Below, in pieces: positions 25,796 through 34,467 of a stretch of 36,300 nt of DNA. Both the position numbers and the translations under genes were made by a program. The stretch covers positions 1 through 36,300 of the forward strand of contig JAFMMJ010000015.1 of assembly GCA_017859785.1 (NCBI GenBank), given 5' to 3'. Under the pieces are notes generated by a model. It was not told the DNA's origin. It did no database searches and worked only from the letters and a program-made list of their open reading frames with translations. The stretch's first letter is position 1, and each line of letters begins with the position of its first letter. The DNA is from Ilumatobacteraceae bacterium (GTDB lineage Bacteria; Actinomycetota; Acidimicrobiia; Acidimicrobiales; Ilumatobacteraceae).

Positions 25796-28012
25796 TCATT
25801 CGGTCACCACCACTCCCCCGCCGCCCCGACGAGCGAAGCATCCAACGTCGGCCAGGTACTGATCGGGCGCAGGGGTGGTCGCGCCGAGATCGAGGGGTTC
25901 GGAGATCACGACCGGATCGGTCTCGATCAGCCCCGACAGCATCAAGAAGGTGCACTTCACTACGGGTGCCGCGGCCTGCGATCCGTAGCCGGCCTTCTCG
26001 AGGTAGGCCGAGACGGTGAACGGCTGCGAGTCGTCGAGGGAGAAGGCGACGAATCCCGACGAGTCATTCCACGGGTAGTTGCCCGCCCCCTGAGCGGTGC
26101 CGGTCTTGCCGGCGACCGGGATCGCTTCCTCGGGGTAGTCGTAGAAGAGTTTCTCGCCGGTAGTGGAGTGGTACGGGATGTCGGTGCCGGGTGTACCCGC
26201 GCCCACCGTGACCACTCGGGTCAGGCCGGTGATGATCGGATCGCGGTTCTCAGGTGTCATCTCCATATCGCGGATGCGAATCGGCACCCGGTTGACCTCG
26301 TCGACGGTGCCGACGTTGAGGTCCGCGAAACCGATCTCACCGTCAGGGGTGCCCGGAGCCCACACGGCGCGGAGGATGGTGGGCTGGTTGACATATCCAC
26401 CGTTAGCGATGGCCGCGTAGCCGTTCGCGAGTTGCAGCGGGGTCGCCGACAGCAATCCCTGGCCAATGGCCATCTGCACGCTGTCGCCGACATAGAAGCC
26501 GTAGCCCTCGTCCTCACTGATGACCCCGCGCTCCGCGTAGCGCTTCTTCAAGTCGTCGTCAGGGACGGTGCCGTCGAACTCGTACGGCAGCTCGATACCG
26601 CTGTCGACCCCGAACCCAAAGAGCTTGATCTGCTCCTGGAAAACGGGCTCCCCATCGTTCAGAACGTGGATGTCCTCACCAATTCGGTAGAAGAACGCGT
26701 CGGAGGACACCGCGAGAGCGTCCTCGACGTCGACGTCGCCGTAGACGCAAGGTGCGCCAGTGCCACAGAGCGCGTTCTTGAAGTTGCACCGAATCAGACC
26801 GGCATCGCAGCGCTCAAGATTGACGCTGTAGAGGTCGTAGCTGCCGGTATCGGTGTAGAGCTCATCGGCGGTGATCAACCCGGTGGCGAGCGCCGCATGG
26901 GCGACAAACGGCTTGAAGGTCGAGCCGAGGTTGTAGCGCCCCTGCACTCCTCGGTTGACGAGGATCGACTCGTCGGGGTCGATCGGTGAACCATCGGGTT
27001 TCTGCGAGGGGAAAATCTCCCTGAACTTGGTTCCGGAGATGTCGGCTTCGAACCATCGGTTGTCAAAGGTCGGATAACTCGCAATCGCCTTCACCTCACC
27101 CGTGTCGTGACGCATGACCACCACCGAACCGGCCGGCGCCTTATAAGGCACGAACTCAGGCTGCGTTGGGTCGAGCAGTTCGGTGGTGCCATCCGGGAGC
27201 CGGATGGTGGGATTTCGCACCCCCTGGTTTCGCCGCGCGCGCAACGCGGTCTCGAGGGCCTGCTCCGCGTACTGCTGCACGTCGAGGTCGATGGTGAGCT
27301 GGATGTCATGGCCATTGACCGGCGCGACCTCCTCGAGCACCCGGATCGGACGGTTCGCGGCGTCGACCTCGAGGACCCGATACCCCCAGGTGCCATGAAG
27401 GACTGCCTCCATCGACCGTTCCACACCGAACTGCCCGACCCGCTCGTTTCGCAGGTAGCCGAGCGTCAGGTAGGTCTCGAGCTGCTCGGCCGTGATCGCC
27501 CCCATGTAGCCAACGACATGGGCGGCGTGCGGCGCGTACGGATACACCCGCCGCCACTCGTTGATGATCTCGACGCCGGGAAGGTCCTCGACCCGTTCGA
27601 GAATCGCGATGGCGGTCTGCTCGTCGACATCCTCCTTGACCGGCATCGGAAGGAACGTCGAGTAGTAGCCGGACTGGTACCGGTCCTCCATCTCCTCCAG
27701 CGGAACCCCAACCCATCCCTCGAGTCGGGTGAACAGCTCCGAGCGCGCCGAACGAGTCTGCATCGCGCGCCAATCGACCGCCACGGTGAGGATCCGCTCG
27801 TTGTCAGCGAGGATCCGACCCTCGACATCGAAGATGCGGCCTCGCTCGGGCGCCAACTGCACCACACGTGTCTTGGAGCGGTCCACCCGCTGCTGCAACT
27901 CCTCAGCCCGAACGGTTTGGAGGTACCAGAGACGCACACCAAGCAGAGACACGAGGACCACGCCGACCGTCGCGAGCACTCCGAGTCGCACCGCGCGACG
28001 ATCTCCGGCCAT
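25796..28012 (-). CDS. mrdA: Penicillin-binding protein 2 (class B PBP, elongasome transpeptidase)
   Basis: This enzyme cross-links the wall made by RodA. It has 738 residues, larger than the usual roughly 630. One N-terminal membrane anchor is at about 10-30, then the PBP dimerisation/pedestal domain with R-G-R-I-F-D at 58-63, and the transpeptidase domain with the nucleophile Ser364 (STFK, Lys367), SSD at 436-438 and KTG at 636-638. Between the first two motifs lie four cysteines (402, 409, 416, 422) in an exported segment, likely two disulfides. Residues 700-738 form a tail beyond the fold. It is cotranscribed with mreBCD upstream and rodA downstream. Confidence 0.95.
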   Translation of the reverse strand: MAGDRRAVRLGVLATVGVVLVSLLGVRLWYLQTVRAEELQQRVDRSKTRVVQLAPERGRIFDVEGRILADNERILTVAVDWRAMQTRSARSELFTRLEGWVGVPLEEMEDRYQSGYYSTFLPMPVKEDVDEQTAIAILERVEDLPGVEIINEWRRVYPYAPHAAHVVGYMGAITAEQLETYLTLGYLRNERVGQFGVERSMEAVLHGTWGYRVLEVDAANRPIRVLEEVAPVNGHDIQLTIDLDVQQYAEQALETALRARRNQGVRNPTIRLPDGTTELLDPTQPEFVPYKAPAGSVVVMRHDTGEVKAIASYPTFDNRWFEADISGTKFREIFPSQKPDGSPIDPDESILVNRGVQGRYNLGSTFKPFVAHAALATGLITADELYTDTGSYDLYSVNLERCDAGLIRCNFKNALCGTGAPCVYGDVDVEDALAVSSDAFFYRIGEDIHVLNDGEPVFQEQIKLFGFGVDSGIELPYEFDGTVPDDDLKKRYAERGVISEDEGYGFYVGDSVQMAIGQGLLSATPLQLANGYAAIANGGYVNQPTILRAVWAPGTPDGEIGFADLNVGTVDEVNRVPIRIRDMEMTPENRDPIITGLTRVVTVGAGTPGTDIPYHSTTGEKLFYDYPEEAIPVAGKTGTAQGAGNYPWNDSSGFVAFSLDDSQPFTVSAYLEKAGYGSQAAAPVVKCTFLMLSGLIETDPVVISEPLDLGATTPAPDQYLADVGCFARRGGGGVVVTE

Positions 28013-28083
28013 CCCAACAGTGTGCCGTGTTCGACCCCCCGGTCGCCGTCACGCGGCACCGAGGTGTCGACTCAGTGCTCAGG

Positions 28084-28626
28084 TCAGACTTCGGCGCGAA
28101 TCTCAGGCGGCAACTTCATCTCGGAGCGTTGAAGACTGAGCGACCATCGGCCGAGTGGAGCGAGCACTGGGCTCGCCACCAACGCCGCGGCCGTCACCAC
28201 GCCGACGACGGTGAGCAGTCCGGTCGGCGAGACACTCGCCTCCCCGATCACGAGTCGGACCACCGGCACCATGGCCTCCCCCACCGCCGCCCCGACAGCC
28301 GACTGCAGGGCGAGGATCCACCAGTGGCTCTCAATCCGGAACAGGCGCCCGATACCGGCGACATAGCCCGCGAGAGCCATCGTCACAGCGGTCGCGCCAA
28401 GGGGAGTCCCGACCGCGAGGTCGTACATCAGCCCGACCGTGAATCCGACGATCGCGCCGCGATCGACCCCACCGACAGCCCCGGTAGCCGCGACATAGGC
28501 GAGCACGATCTGCACCGACACCCCGAACGGGCGAAGCTCCACGAGCAGGGTCGTCTGCACGGCGAGGAGCACCATGCCGATCGGGATGACCCGAGCGACC
28601 CACGAGTTCATCAGGAACCCGATCAC
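28084..28626 (-). CDS. mreD: Rod-shape protein MreD
   Basis: MreD is a small membrane protein of the elongasome. The 180 residues contain about five hydrophobic segments, with R-P-F-G-V-S-V-Q-I-V-L-A-Y near residues 33-45 and G-F-T-V-G-L-M-Y-D-L-A-V-G-T-P-L-G near 61-77, a pattern typical of the MreD family. The GTG start overlaps the mreC stop by 4 bp (GTGA). The family is poorly conserved, so position between mreC and mrdA is part of the evidence. Confidence 0.9.
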   Translation of the reverse strand: MIGFLMNSWVARVIPIGMVLLAVQTTLLVELRPFGVSVQIVLAYVAATGAVGGVDRGAIVGFTVGLMYDLAVGTPLGATAVTMALAGYVAGIGRLFRIESHWWILALQSAVGAAVGEAMVPVVRLVIGEASVSPTGLLTVVGVVTAAALVASPVLAPLGRWSLSLQRSEMKLPPEIRAEV

Positions 28627-29648
28627 GGCTGAAGCTCCGTCGGCGGCTGGTACAGGACGACACGGACGAACTGAAGGCGGCCGAGATCGGGAGATAGCGC
28701 GACCTCGAGTTCCTGACCGGCCGTACCGGCCCGCGTGATGACGTTCGCGACACGGCCGACGGGAATGTTCGGGGGTGCTAACGAGGTGCTGCCCCCAGCG
28801 GTGAACACGGTGTCGCCGATCTCAATTCGGCCGAATGCCGAGTTGCCCGCCACAAACGAAACCCTCGGCAACCGTTCGTCGCCCTGACCTCGGAGCACGC
28901 CGGTCTCGCGGATCACCTCGACCTCGGGGAGGTTGACCCGATCGTCGAGGACGACAGTCGTCGAGGTAGACGTCGCGATCGGGAACTCCTCGCGGACTGC
29001 CCCCTGATCGGCACCAGGGAACGACTCCTCTTCAGTCACCGCCGTGGTCGTCGTGAAGCCGGGCACCACCTGATCCGGATCCTCACCACCAACGGACAGA
29101 ATCTTTACCTGCACCGCGTAGGACGGGTCGGTCACCAACATGATCACGCTCGACGTTGGAGCCACGCGAGTGACCTTCCCGACAAGACCCGCCTCGTTGA
29201 CCGCCGGCATGCCGACGCGGATCCCGTGAATGGAGCCACGGTCGATCTCCACTTGCTGATCGAAGTTGGTCGGCGACTGTCCGACCAGGCGCGCGGTGAC
29301 CGAGTCGTAGGAAGCGAGCGACTCGAGGCTGTTGAGCGCCAGCAGGTCTTGGTTCTCGATGATCGCGTTCTGAGCGGCGATTTCAGCGGAGCGCTGCGCG
29401 TCGACCTGGGCGCGGAGCACCCGGTTCTCCTCCTCGAGCGTGTCGAAGTCGGAGTAGGCGCGCCACAGGCGTTCGATCGGGGTCGAGGCGACCTCAGCGG
29501 CCTGCTGGAAGGGCTGCAGCGCGACGGTGAACCCCGAGCGGGCCGCATCGAACAGTCGGTTCCCGCGCAGGTCGAGGGTCAACAGAAGGGCCGAGGTCAG
29601 CGCGAGCGCAATGATGACACGTCGACGTCCAGCCGAGTAGAGCGGCAC
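28623..29648 (-). CDS. mreC: Rod-shape determining protein MreC
   Basis: MreC links MreB to the periplasmic or extracytoplasmic synthases and activates PBP2. The 341 residues have an N-terminal anchor at about 10-26, a coiled coil around 60-103 (LEEENRVLRAQVDAQRSAEI region), and then the two beta domains starting with V-E-I-D-R-G-S-I-H-G-I-R-V-G. A polar, Thr/Glu-rich insertion of about 60 residues (roughly 190-250) separates the domains and is longer than in most MreC proteins. The GTG start lies 10 bp after mreB. It overlaps mreD by GTGA. Confidence 0.93.
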   Translation of the reverse strand: MPLYSAGRRRVIIALALTSALLLTLDLRGNRLFDAARSGFTVALQPFQQAAEVASTPIERLWRAYSDFDTLEEENRVLRAQVDAQRSAEIAAQNAIIENQDLLALNSLESLASYDSVTARLVGQSPTNFDQQVEIDRGSIHGIRVGMPAVNEAGLVGKVTRVAPTSSVIMLVTDPSYAVQVKILSVGGEDPDQVVPGFTTTTAVTEEESFPGADQGAVREEFPIATSTSTTVVLDDRVNLPEVEVIRETGVLRGQGDERLPRVSFVAGNSAFGRIEIGDTVFTAGGSTSLAPPNIPVGRVANVITRAGTAGQELEVALSPDLGRLQFVRVVLYQPPTELQP

Positions 29649-29658
29649 GCGACCCCCG

Positions 29659-30693
29659 TCAGAAATCGCCGCCGAGCGACATCAGACTGCGCATGGCATC
29701 GATGTTCTCAAGCGCCTTGCCCGATCCGACCACCACGCTGAACAGCGGCTCCTCGGCGATCCTGATCGGCATACCCGTCTCATGGGCGAGCCGGTCGGGC
29801 AGCCCCTGGAGGAGGGCGCCGCCTCCGGTGAGGGTGATCCCCTCTTCCATGATGTCGGCAGCCAGTTCGGGTGGCGTGCGATCGAGCGCAGCCTTGACCG
29901 CGTCAACGATCGCGCTCACCGGCTCCTCAAGTGCCTCGCGGACATGCTCCGTGGTGAGCTGGATCGTCCTCGGCAGGCCGCTGATGAGGTCGCGCCCGCG
30001 AATGTCGGCCGTGACCTCCTCGGGGAGCGGCCAAGCCGACCCCATCTGCATCTTGATCTCCTCCGCGGTGCGCTCACCAATGGCGAGGGAGAACTCCTTC
30101 TTGACGTATTGGATGATGGCGTCGTCGAGTTCGTCGCCGGCGACCCTCACGGACTGAGCCGTGACGATGCCACCGAGAGAGATGACGGCAACCTCGGTGG
30201 TGCCACCACCGATGTCGACGACCATCGAGCCGTTCGGGGCGTGCACTGGGAGATCGGCGCCAATCGCGGCCGCCATCGGCTCCTCGATGATGTGCACGGG
30301 CTTGCGGGCACCGGCGTACTCCGCGGCGTCTTGAACCGCGCGCTGCTCGACACCGGTGATGCCCGACGGCACGCAGATGATCATGCGCGGCTTCGACCAC
30401 TTCGAACCATGCACCTGTTGGATGAACCAGCGGAGCATCTTCTCGCAGACCTCGAAGTCGGCGATGACGCCGTCTTTCAAGGGGCGAACGGTGCGAATGT
30501 GGCTCGGCGTGCGGCCCATCATCTGCTTCGCCTGATGGCCCACGGCGACCGGACGGCCGTCGTTCACGTTGATCGCCACAACGGAGGGCTCGTCAAGGAC
30601 GACACCGATTCCACGGGCGTAAATCAAGGTGTTTGCGGTGCCGAGGTCGATAGCGAGGTCGCGACCGAGTCCCAGTGGATTACTGCGTACCAC
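29659..30693 (-). CDS. mreB: Rod-shape determining actin homologue MreB
   Basis: MreB forms membrane-bound filaments that direct lateral wall synthesis. The 344 residues show all actin-fold nucleotide motifs: phosphate 1 DLGTANTLIY at 16-25, phosphate 2 VVDIGGGTTEVAVIS around 161-175, and adenosine motif LTGGGALLQGLP near 288-299. EEPMAAAIGADLPV is also typical. The GTG start follows a strong AAGGAGG ribosome site with about 5 nt spacing. It is the first gene of mreB-mreC-mreD-mrdA-rodA, 59 bp after ndk; a hairpin lies in that gap. Confidence 0.97.
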   Translation of the reverse strand: MVRSNPLGLGRDLAIDLGTANTLIYARGIGVVLDEPSVVAINVNDGRPVAVGHQAKQMMGRTPSHIRTVRPLKDGVIADFEVCEKMLRWFIQQVHGSKWSKPRMIICVPSGITGVEQRAVQDAAEYAGARKPVHIIEEPMAAAIGADLPVHAPNGSMVVDIGGGTTEVAVISLGGIVTAQSVRVAGDELDDAIIQYVKKEFSLAIGERTAEEIKMQMGSAWPLPEEVTADIRGRDLISGLPRTIQLTTEHVREALEEPVSAIVDAVKAALDRTPPELAADIMEEGITLTGGGALLQGLPDRLAHETGMPIRIAEEPLFSVVVGSGKALENIDAMRSLMSLGGDF

Positions 30694-30721
30694 GTGCTCC
30701 TCCTTCCCGGCCCCCGCGGCG

Positions 30722-30741
30722 CTCCGGCGGCAGCGCCGGAG
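30722..30741. terminator. Perfect 8-bp hairpin between ndk and mreB
   Basis: CTCCGGCG and CGCCGGAG form a perfect stem around a 4-nt loop, 12 bp after the ndk stop codon. No T-run follows on the minus strand, so a U-less or attenuating terminator between ndk and the mre operon is likely but unproven. Confidence 0.5.
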
Positions 30742-30752
30742 GTCTTCAAATG

Positions 30753-31163
30753 TTACAGATTGGGGAAGAAGATCCCGATCTCACGCTCGGCGCTGGCAAG
30801 CGAGTCGCTGCCGTGCACGAGGTTCTCGGTGAAGAGAATGCCGAGATCACCGCGAATGGTGCCGGGCGCGGCGGAACGGGGGTTAGTAGCGCCCATCATC
30901 GTGCGAACGACCTCCCACGTGTCCTCGGGGCCCTCAACCACCATGGCAACGGCCGGGCCCCGGCTCATAAAGGCCACGAGATCGGCGTAGAAGGGCTTGC
31001 CGACGTGCTCCTCGTAGTGGCGCTCCAGCGTCGGCGCGTCGAGGCTCCGCAGCTCCATCGCCACGATCGACAGATTCTTCGCCTCGAAGCGAGAGATGAT
31101 CTCACCGGTGAGCTTGCGCTCCACAGCATCGGGCTTGAGCAGGACGAGCGTGCGATCAGACAT
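30753..31163 (-). CDS. ndk: Nucleoside diphosphate kinase
   Basis: Ndk balances nucleoside triphosphates by moving the gamma-phosphate through a phospho-His. From ATG 31163 it has 136 residues, the family length. M-S-D-R-T-L-V-L-L-K-P-D-A-V begins the fold, and the active His117 is in E-N-L-V-H-G-S-D-S at 113-121. The open frame extends far upstream into folC but lacks family resemblance there. TAGCCT ends 7 nt before the ATG, so it has its own probable leaderless promoter besides read-through from folC, which ends 37 bp upstream. Confidence 0.97.
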   Translation of the reverse strand: MSDRTLVLLKPDAVERKLTGEIISRFEAKNLSIVAMELRSLDAPTLERHYEEHVGKPFYADLVAFMSRGPAVAMVVEGPEDTWEVVRTMMGATNPRSAAPGTIRGDLGILFTENLVHGSDSLASAEREIGIFFPNL

Positions 31164-31170
31164 GGCCGGC

Positions 31171-31176
31171 AGGCTA
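31171..31176 (-). promoter_or_regulatory. -10 element TAGCCT of ndk
   Basis: TAGCCT on the minus strand ends 7 nt before the ndk ATG, in the 37-bp gap after folC. There is no ribosome-binding site between them. Confidence 0.45.
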
Positions 31177-31200
31177 CCGGCGCGCCGGGGCGCCGTGACC

Positions 31201-32490
31201 TCAGGCGAGCAGCCGGCGGTACTCGCCGCGAGCCGCCCCGGCCACGTAGATCGAGCCGGCAGCGAGCACCGCGTCATCGGCGTCGAGATGCCGGATCGAG
31301 AGTGCGCACGCCTCCTCGACCGACTCGCACACGAGCACCTCCTCGCACCCGAGAGTCCGAGCCGCTCGCGCAACCTCGACCGCGGGAACACCCCGCGGAC
31401 TCGGGGCGGTGCACGCGATGACCCGATCGAACTCGTCGGCGCGAACCGCGGCGAGCATCTCGTCGGGATCGCGGAGCGTGCCGAACACGAGAACTCGTCG
31501 GCCGTCAGGAGCGAAATCTCCGAAAAACACTTGGGCGCAGGTGTCGGCACCGGCCGGGTTGTGCGCACCGTCGATCACCACCAGCGGCTGCACGCCCACC
31601 ACCTCGAACCGGCCGGGCACCTCGACCGACGCGAACCCCTCCGTGACGACCTCCTCGCTCAAAGGCGAGGCGAAGAATGTCTCGACAGCGGCGAGAGCGA
31701 CTGCGGCGTTCTCCCCTTGGTGGGTTCCGTGGAGGGGAACGAAGACGTCGGTGTGGATCGTTGTCGGAGTGCGCAGGTCGACCAGGCGGCCACCCACCGC
31801 AAGCGAGTTGTCGATCGTCGCGAAGTCCTCGTCGCGCAGCAGCATCGAGGCGTGCGGCTCGGCGGCAAAAATCGCTTGCAGGTCAGGGTCGGTGTCTCCG
31901 ATCACGACCGCTGAACCGGGCTTGATGATCCCCGCCTTCTCACGCGCGATGTCGGCGACCGTCGGGCCGGCGAACTCGGTGTGGTCGAGCCCGATGTTGG
32001 TGACGACGGCAACCTGAGCGTTCGCGACATTCGTGGCGTCCCAGCGGCCGAGCATCCCCACCTCGAGAACGATCACGTCCACCGCGGAGTCCGCGAAGTA
32101 GCGGAAGGCCGCCGCCGTCATCGCCTCGAAGTAGGTCGGGCGGACACCGGTCATGATCTCGAGGCCCGCTACGGCGGCGATCTGCTCGCCGAGTTCATCT
32201 CCCGAAATCGGCTCGGCATTTCGACGGATGCGCTCAGTGATGTGCTCGAGGTGCGGGCTGGTGTAGGTGCCAACGGTCAGACCACTCGCCATGAGGAGGC
32301 GGGTGATCATCTGCACGGTCGACCCCTTGCCGTTCGTGCCCGTCACATGAATGACCGGTGCCGCGTGCTGGGGGTCGCCCATGGCGGCGCAGAGCGCACT
32401 GATGTTGTCGACCGAGGGCGAGTCGATGCGACCGGTGACGTCGTACGAGGCGTGCTCGTCGAGATAGCGAAGCGCGGACTGGAGGTCCAT
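31201..32490 (-). CDS. folC: Dihydrofolate synthase/folylpolyglutamate synthase FolC
   Basis: FolC makes dihydrofolate from dihydropteroate and glutamate and adds further glutamates to folates. The 429 residues have the P-loop GTNGKGS at 51-57, SPHLEHITERIR near 78-89, the Mur-ligase-like EVGMLGRWDATN near 142-153, and the C-terminal D-G-A-H-N-P-A-G motif near 310-317. The start is the ATG 15 bp after the clpX stop. valS, which often lies between clpX and folC in actinobacteria, is absent. Confidence 0.95.
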   Translation of the reverse strand: MDLQSALRYLDEHASYDVTGRIDSPSVDNISALCAAMGDPQHAAPVIHVTGTNGKGSTVQMITRLLMASGLTVGTYTSPHLEHITERIRRNAEPISGDELGEQIAAVAGLEIMTGVRPTYFEAMTAAAFRYFADSAVDVIVLEVGMLGRWDATNVANAQVAVVTNIGLDHTEFAGPTVADIAREKAGIIKPGSAVVIGDTDPDLQAIFAAEPHASMLLRDEDFATIDNSLAVGGRLVDLRTPTTIHTDVFVPLHGTHQGENAAVALAAVETFFASPLSEEVVTEGFASVEVPGRFEVVGVQPLVVIDGAHNPAGADTCAQVFFGDFAPDGRRVLVFGTLRDPDEMLAAVRADEFDRVIACTAPSPRGVPAVEVARAARTLGCEEVLVCESVEEACALSIRHLDADDAVLAAGSIYVAGAARGEYRRLLA

Positions 32491-32505
32491 GGGAGTTGGG
32501 GCCGG

Positions 32506-33789
32506 TCAGCTGGCGGCGCGGCGTTGGCGCGTTGACGCTCCGGTCTTTCGAGGCACGAGGGTCGGATTGACGCGATCCCGCACAGTGTCGCCGTCGATGA
32601 CGACTCGGCCGATGTCGGACCGACCCGGGAGTTCGAACATCGTCTGAAGGAGGACCTCTTCGAGGATGGCGCGAAGCCCGCGCGCACCAGTGCCGCGAAG
32701 GATCGCCTGATCGGCGATCGCCGCGAGCCCGTCCTCGGTGAACTCCAGTTCGACATCCTCGAACTCGAACACCTTCTGGAACTGCTTGACGAGGGAGTTC
32801 TTCGGCTCGGTCAGGATCTTCACGAGCGCGTCGCGATCGAGGCTGCTCACCACTCCAATCATCGGCAGGCGGCCGATGAACTCGGGGATCATCCCGAACT
32901 TGACGAGATCCTCAGGAAGCACCTTGGTGAACAACTCCCCCGGATCGCGCTCGCTCTTCGAGCGGACATTGCCGTGGAAGCCGACCCCCTGGTCGCCGAC
33001 ACGCCGTTCGATGATCTGCTCAAGACCAGCGAAGGCTCCACCCAGAATAAACAGCACGTTGGTGGTGTCGATCTGGATGAATTCCTGGTGCGGGTGCTTG
33101 CGACCACCCTGGGGTGGTACCGAGGCCTGAGTGCCCTCGAGGATCTTGAGGAGCGCCTGCTGCACACCTTCCCCCGAAACGTCTCGGGTGATGGAGGGGT
33201 TCTCGCTCTTGCGGGCGACTTTGTCGATCTCGTCGATGTAGACGATGCCGGTCTCGGCGCGCTTGGTGTCGAAGTCTGCGGCTTGGATCAACTTGAGGAG
33301 GATGTTCTCGACGTCCTCACCGACGTAACCAGCCTCGGTGAGCGCGGTGGCGTCCGCCACCGCGAACGGCACGTTGAGCATGCGGGCGAGCGTCTGGGCG
33401 AGGTGGGTCTTGCCGCAGCCGGTCGGTCCGAGCATCAAGATGTTCGACTTGGCGAGCTCGACGTCGTCGCGACGGCCGATGCCCGAGGACTGCTGATATT
33501 GGATGCGGCGGTAGTGGTTGTAGACGGCGACCGAGAGGATCTTCTTCGCGTGGTCCTGCCCGACGACGTATTCGTCGAGGAACTCGCTGATCTCTCGCGG
33601 GGCGGGAAGGTGCTCGAAGGACACCTCGGAGGTCTCGGTGAGCTCCTCTTCGATGATCTCGTTACAGAGATCGATGCACTCATCGCAGATGTAGACGCCC
33701 GGACCGGCGATCAGTTTCTTGACCTGCTTCTGTGACTTACCGCAGAACGAGCACTTCAGCAGTTCGCCACTCTCGCCGAATTTCGCCAC
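32506..33789 (-). CDS. clpX: ATP-dependent Clp protease ATP-binding subunit ClpX
   Basis: ClpX unfolds substrates and feeds them to ClpP. The 427 residues have the N-terminal zinc-binding domain (Cys13, Cys16, Cys35, Cys38), Walker A GPTGCGKT at 121-128, pore loop GYVG at 154-157, Walker B IVYIDE at 182-187, and the [19 protein letters not shown] block. The GTG start follows clpP by about 45 bp and has only a weak AGGGGA ribosome site. The C-terminus has a short basic tail. Confidence 0.97.
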   Translation of the reverse strand: MAKFGESGELLKCSFCGKSQKQVKKLIAGPGVYICDECIDLCNEIIEEELTETSEVSFEHLPAPREISEFLDEYVVGQDHAKKILSVAVYNHYRRIQYQQSSGIGRRDDVELAKSNILMLGPTGCGKTHLAQTLARMLNVPFAVADATALTEAGYVGEDVENILLKLIQAADFDTKRAETGIVYIDEIDKVARKSENPSITRDVSGEGVQQALLKILEGTQASVPPQGGRKHPHQEFIQIDTTNVLFILGGAFAGLEQIIERRVGDQGVGFHGNVRSKSERDPGELFTKVLPEDLVKFGMIPEFIGRLPMIGVVSSLDRDALVKILTEPKNSLVKQFQKVFEFEDVELEFTEDGLAAIADQAILRGTGARGLRAILEEVLLQTMFELPGRSDIGRVVIDGDTVRDRVNPTLVPRKTGASTRQRRAAS

Positions 33790-33834
33790 GCCTGCCGTCC
33801 CCTCATCCGAATCGGGTGTCCGCCGAGCGGAGGC

Positions 33835-34467
33835 TCAGCGGATGGCCCCGGCGCGGTCGACGACCGCCCGAGACTCGATCACCTGATCGATGATGCCATA
33901 TTCGACCGCCTCGGATGCCTCCATCACGAAATCGCGGTCGGTGTCAGCGTGAATGCGATCGAGGGGCTGGCCGGTGTGGCGGGCCAGGATCTCCTCGAGA
34001 ATGTCGCGCATCCGGAGTATCTCCTTCGCGGCGAGCTCGAGGTCGGTGACCTGGCCGTAGCCCACCTGGCCGTAAGGCTGGTGGAGCAGCACGCGCGAGT
34101 GCGGCAGGGCGAGACGCTTGCCCTTGGTGCCGGCGGCGAGCAGCACAGCGGCGGCGGAGGCGGCTTGACCGAGGCAGATCGTGGCGATGTCGTTCCGGAT
34201 GAACTGCATCGTGTCGTAGATCGCAAAGAGCGACGTGATGTCGCCGCCGGGCGAGTTGATGTAGATGTTGATGTCCTTGTCGGGGTTCTCCGACTCGAGA
34301 TGGATCAACTGCGCGCAGATCAACGAGGCGATCTGATCATCGACCGGCGTCTGCAAGAAGATGATGTTGTCCTTCAGTAACCGGCTGTAGAGGTCGTAGG
34401 CGCGCTCACCACGCGAGGTCTGCTCGACGACGTTCGGGACGAGGTAGTTGGTCGCTTGGAGGTCCAT
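33835..34467 (-). CDS. clpP: ATP-dependent Clp protease proteolytic subunit ClpP
   Basis: This is the serine protease chamber of ClpXP. With the ATG at 34467 it has 210 residues. The catalytic triad is Ser104 ([14 protein letters not shown]), His129 (VLLHQP) and Asp175 (H-A-D-T-D-R-D). The oligomerisation sequence [10 protein letters not shown] is present. The ATG is preferred over the adjacent GTG at 34470 because AAGGAG lies 7 nt before it. It overlaps the tig stop (TGATG), so the two are coupled. Actinobacteria often have two clpP genes in tandem; only one is here. Confidence 0.96.
   Translation of the reverse strand: MDLQATNYLVPNVVEQTSRGERAYDLYSRLLKDNIIFLQTPVDDQIASLICAQLIHLESENPDKDINIYINSPGGDITSLFAIYDTMQFIRNDIATICLGQAASAAAVLLAAGTKGKRLALPHSRVLLHQPYGQVGYGQVTDLELAAKEILRMRDILEEILARHTGQPLDRIHADTDRDFVMEASEAVEYGIIDQVIESRAVVDRAGAIR

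Noticed and set aside
25679-26989. 436-residue open frame antisense to mrdA, and a similar 402-residue one at 29782-30990 antisense to mreB
   Set aside because: Both are shadows of well-supported cell-shape genes.
28013-28083. GTGCCG/CGGCAC repeat between mreD and mrdA as a terminator
   Set aside because: The 26-nt loop and 6-bp GC-rich arms are unconvincing, and termination here would split an obvious operon.
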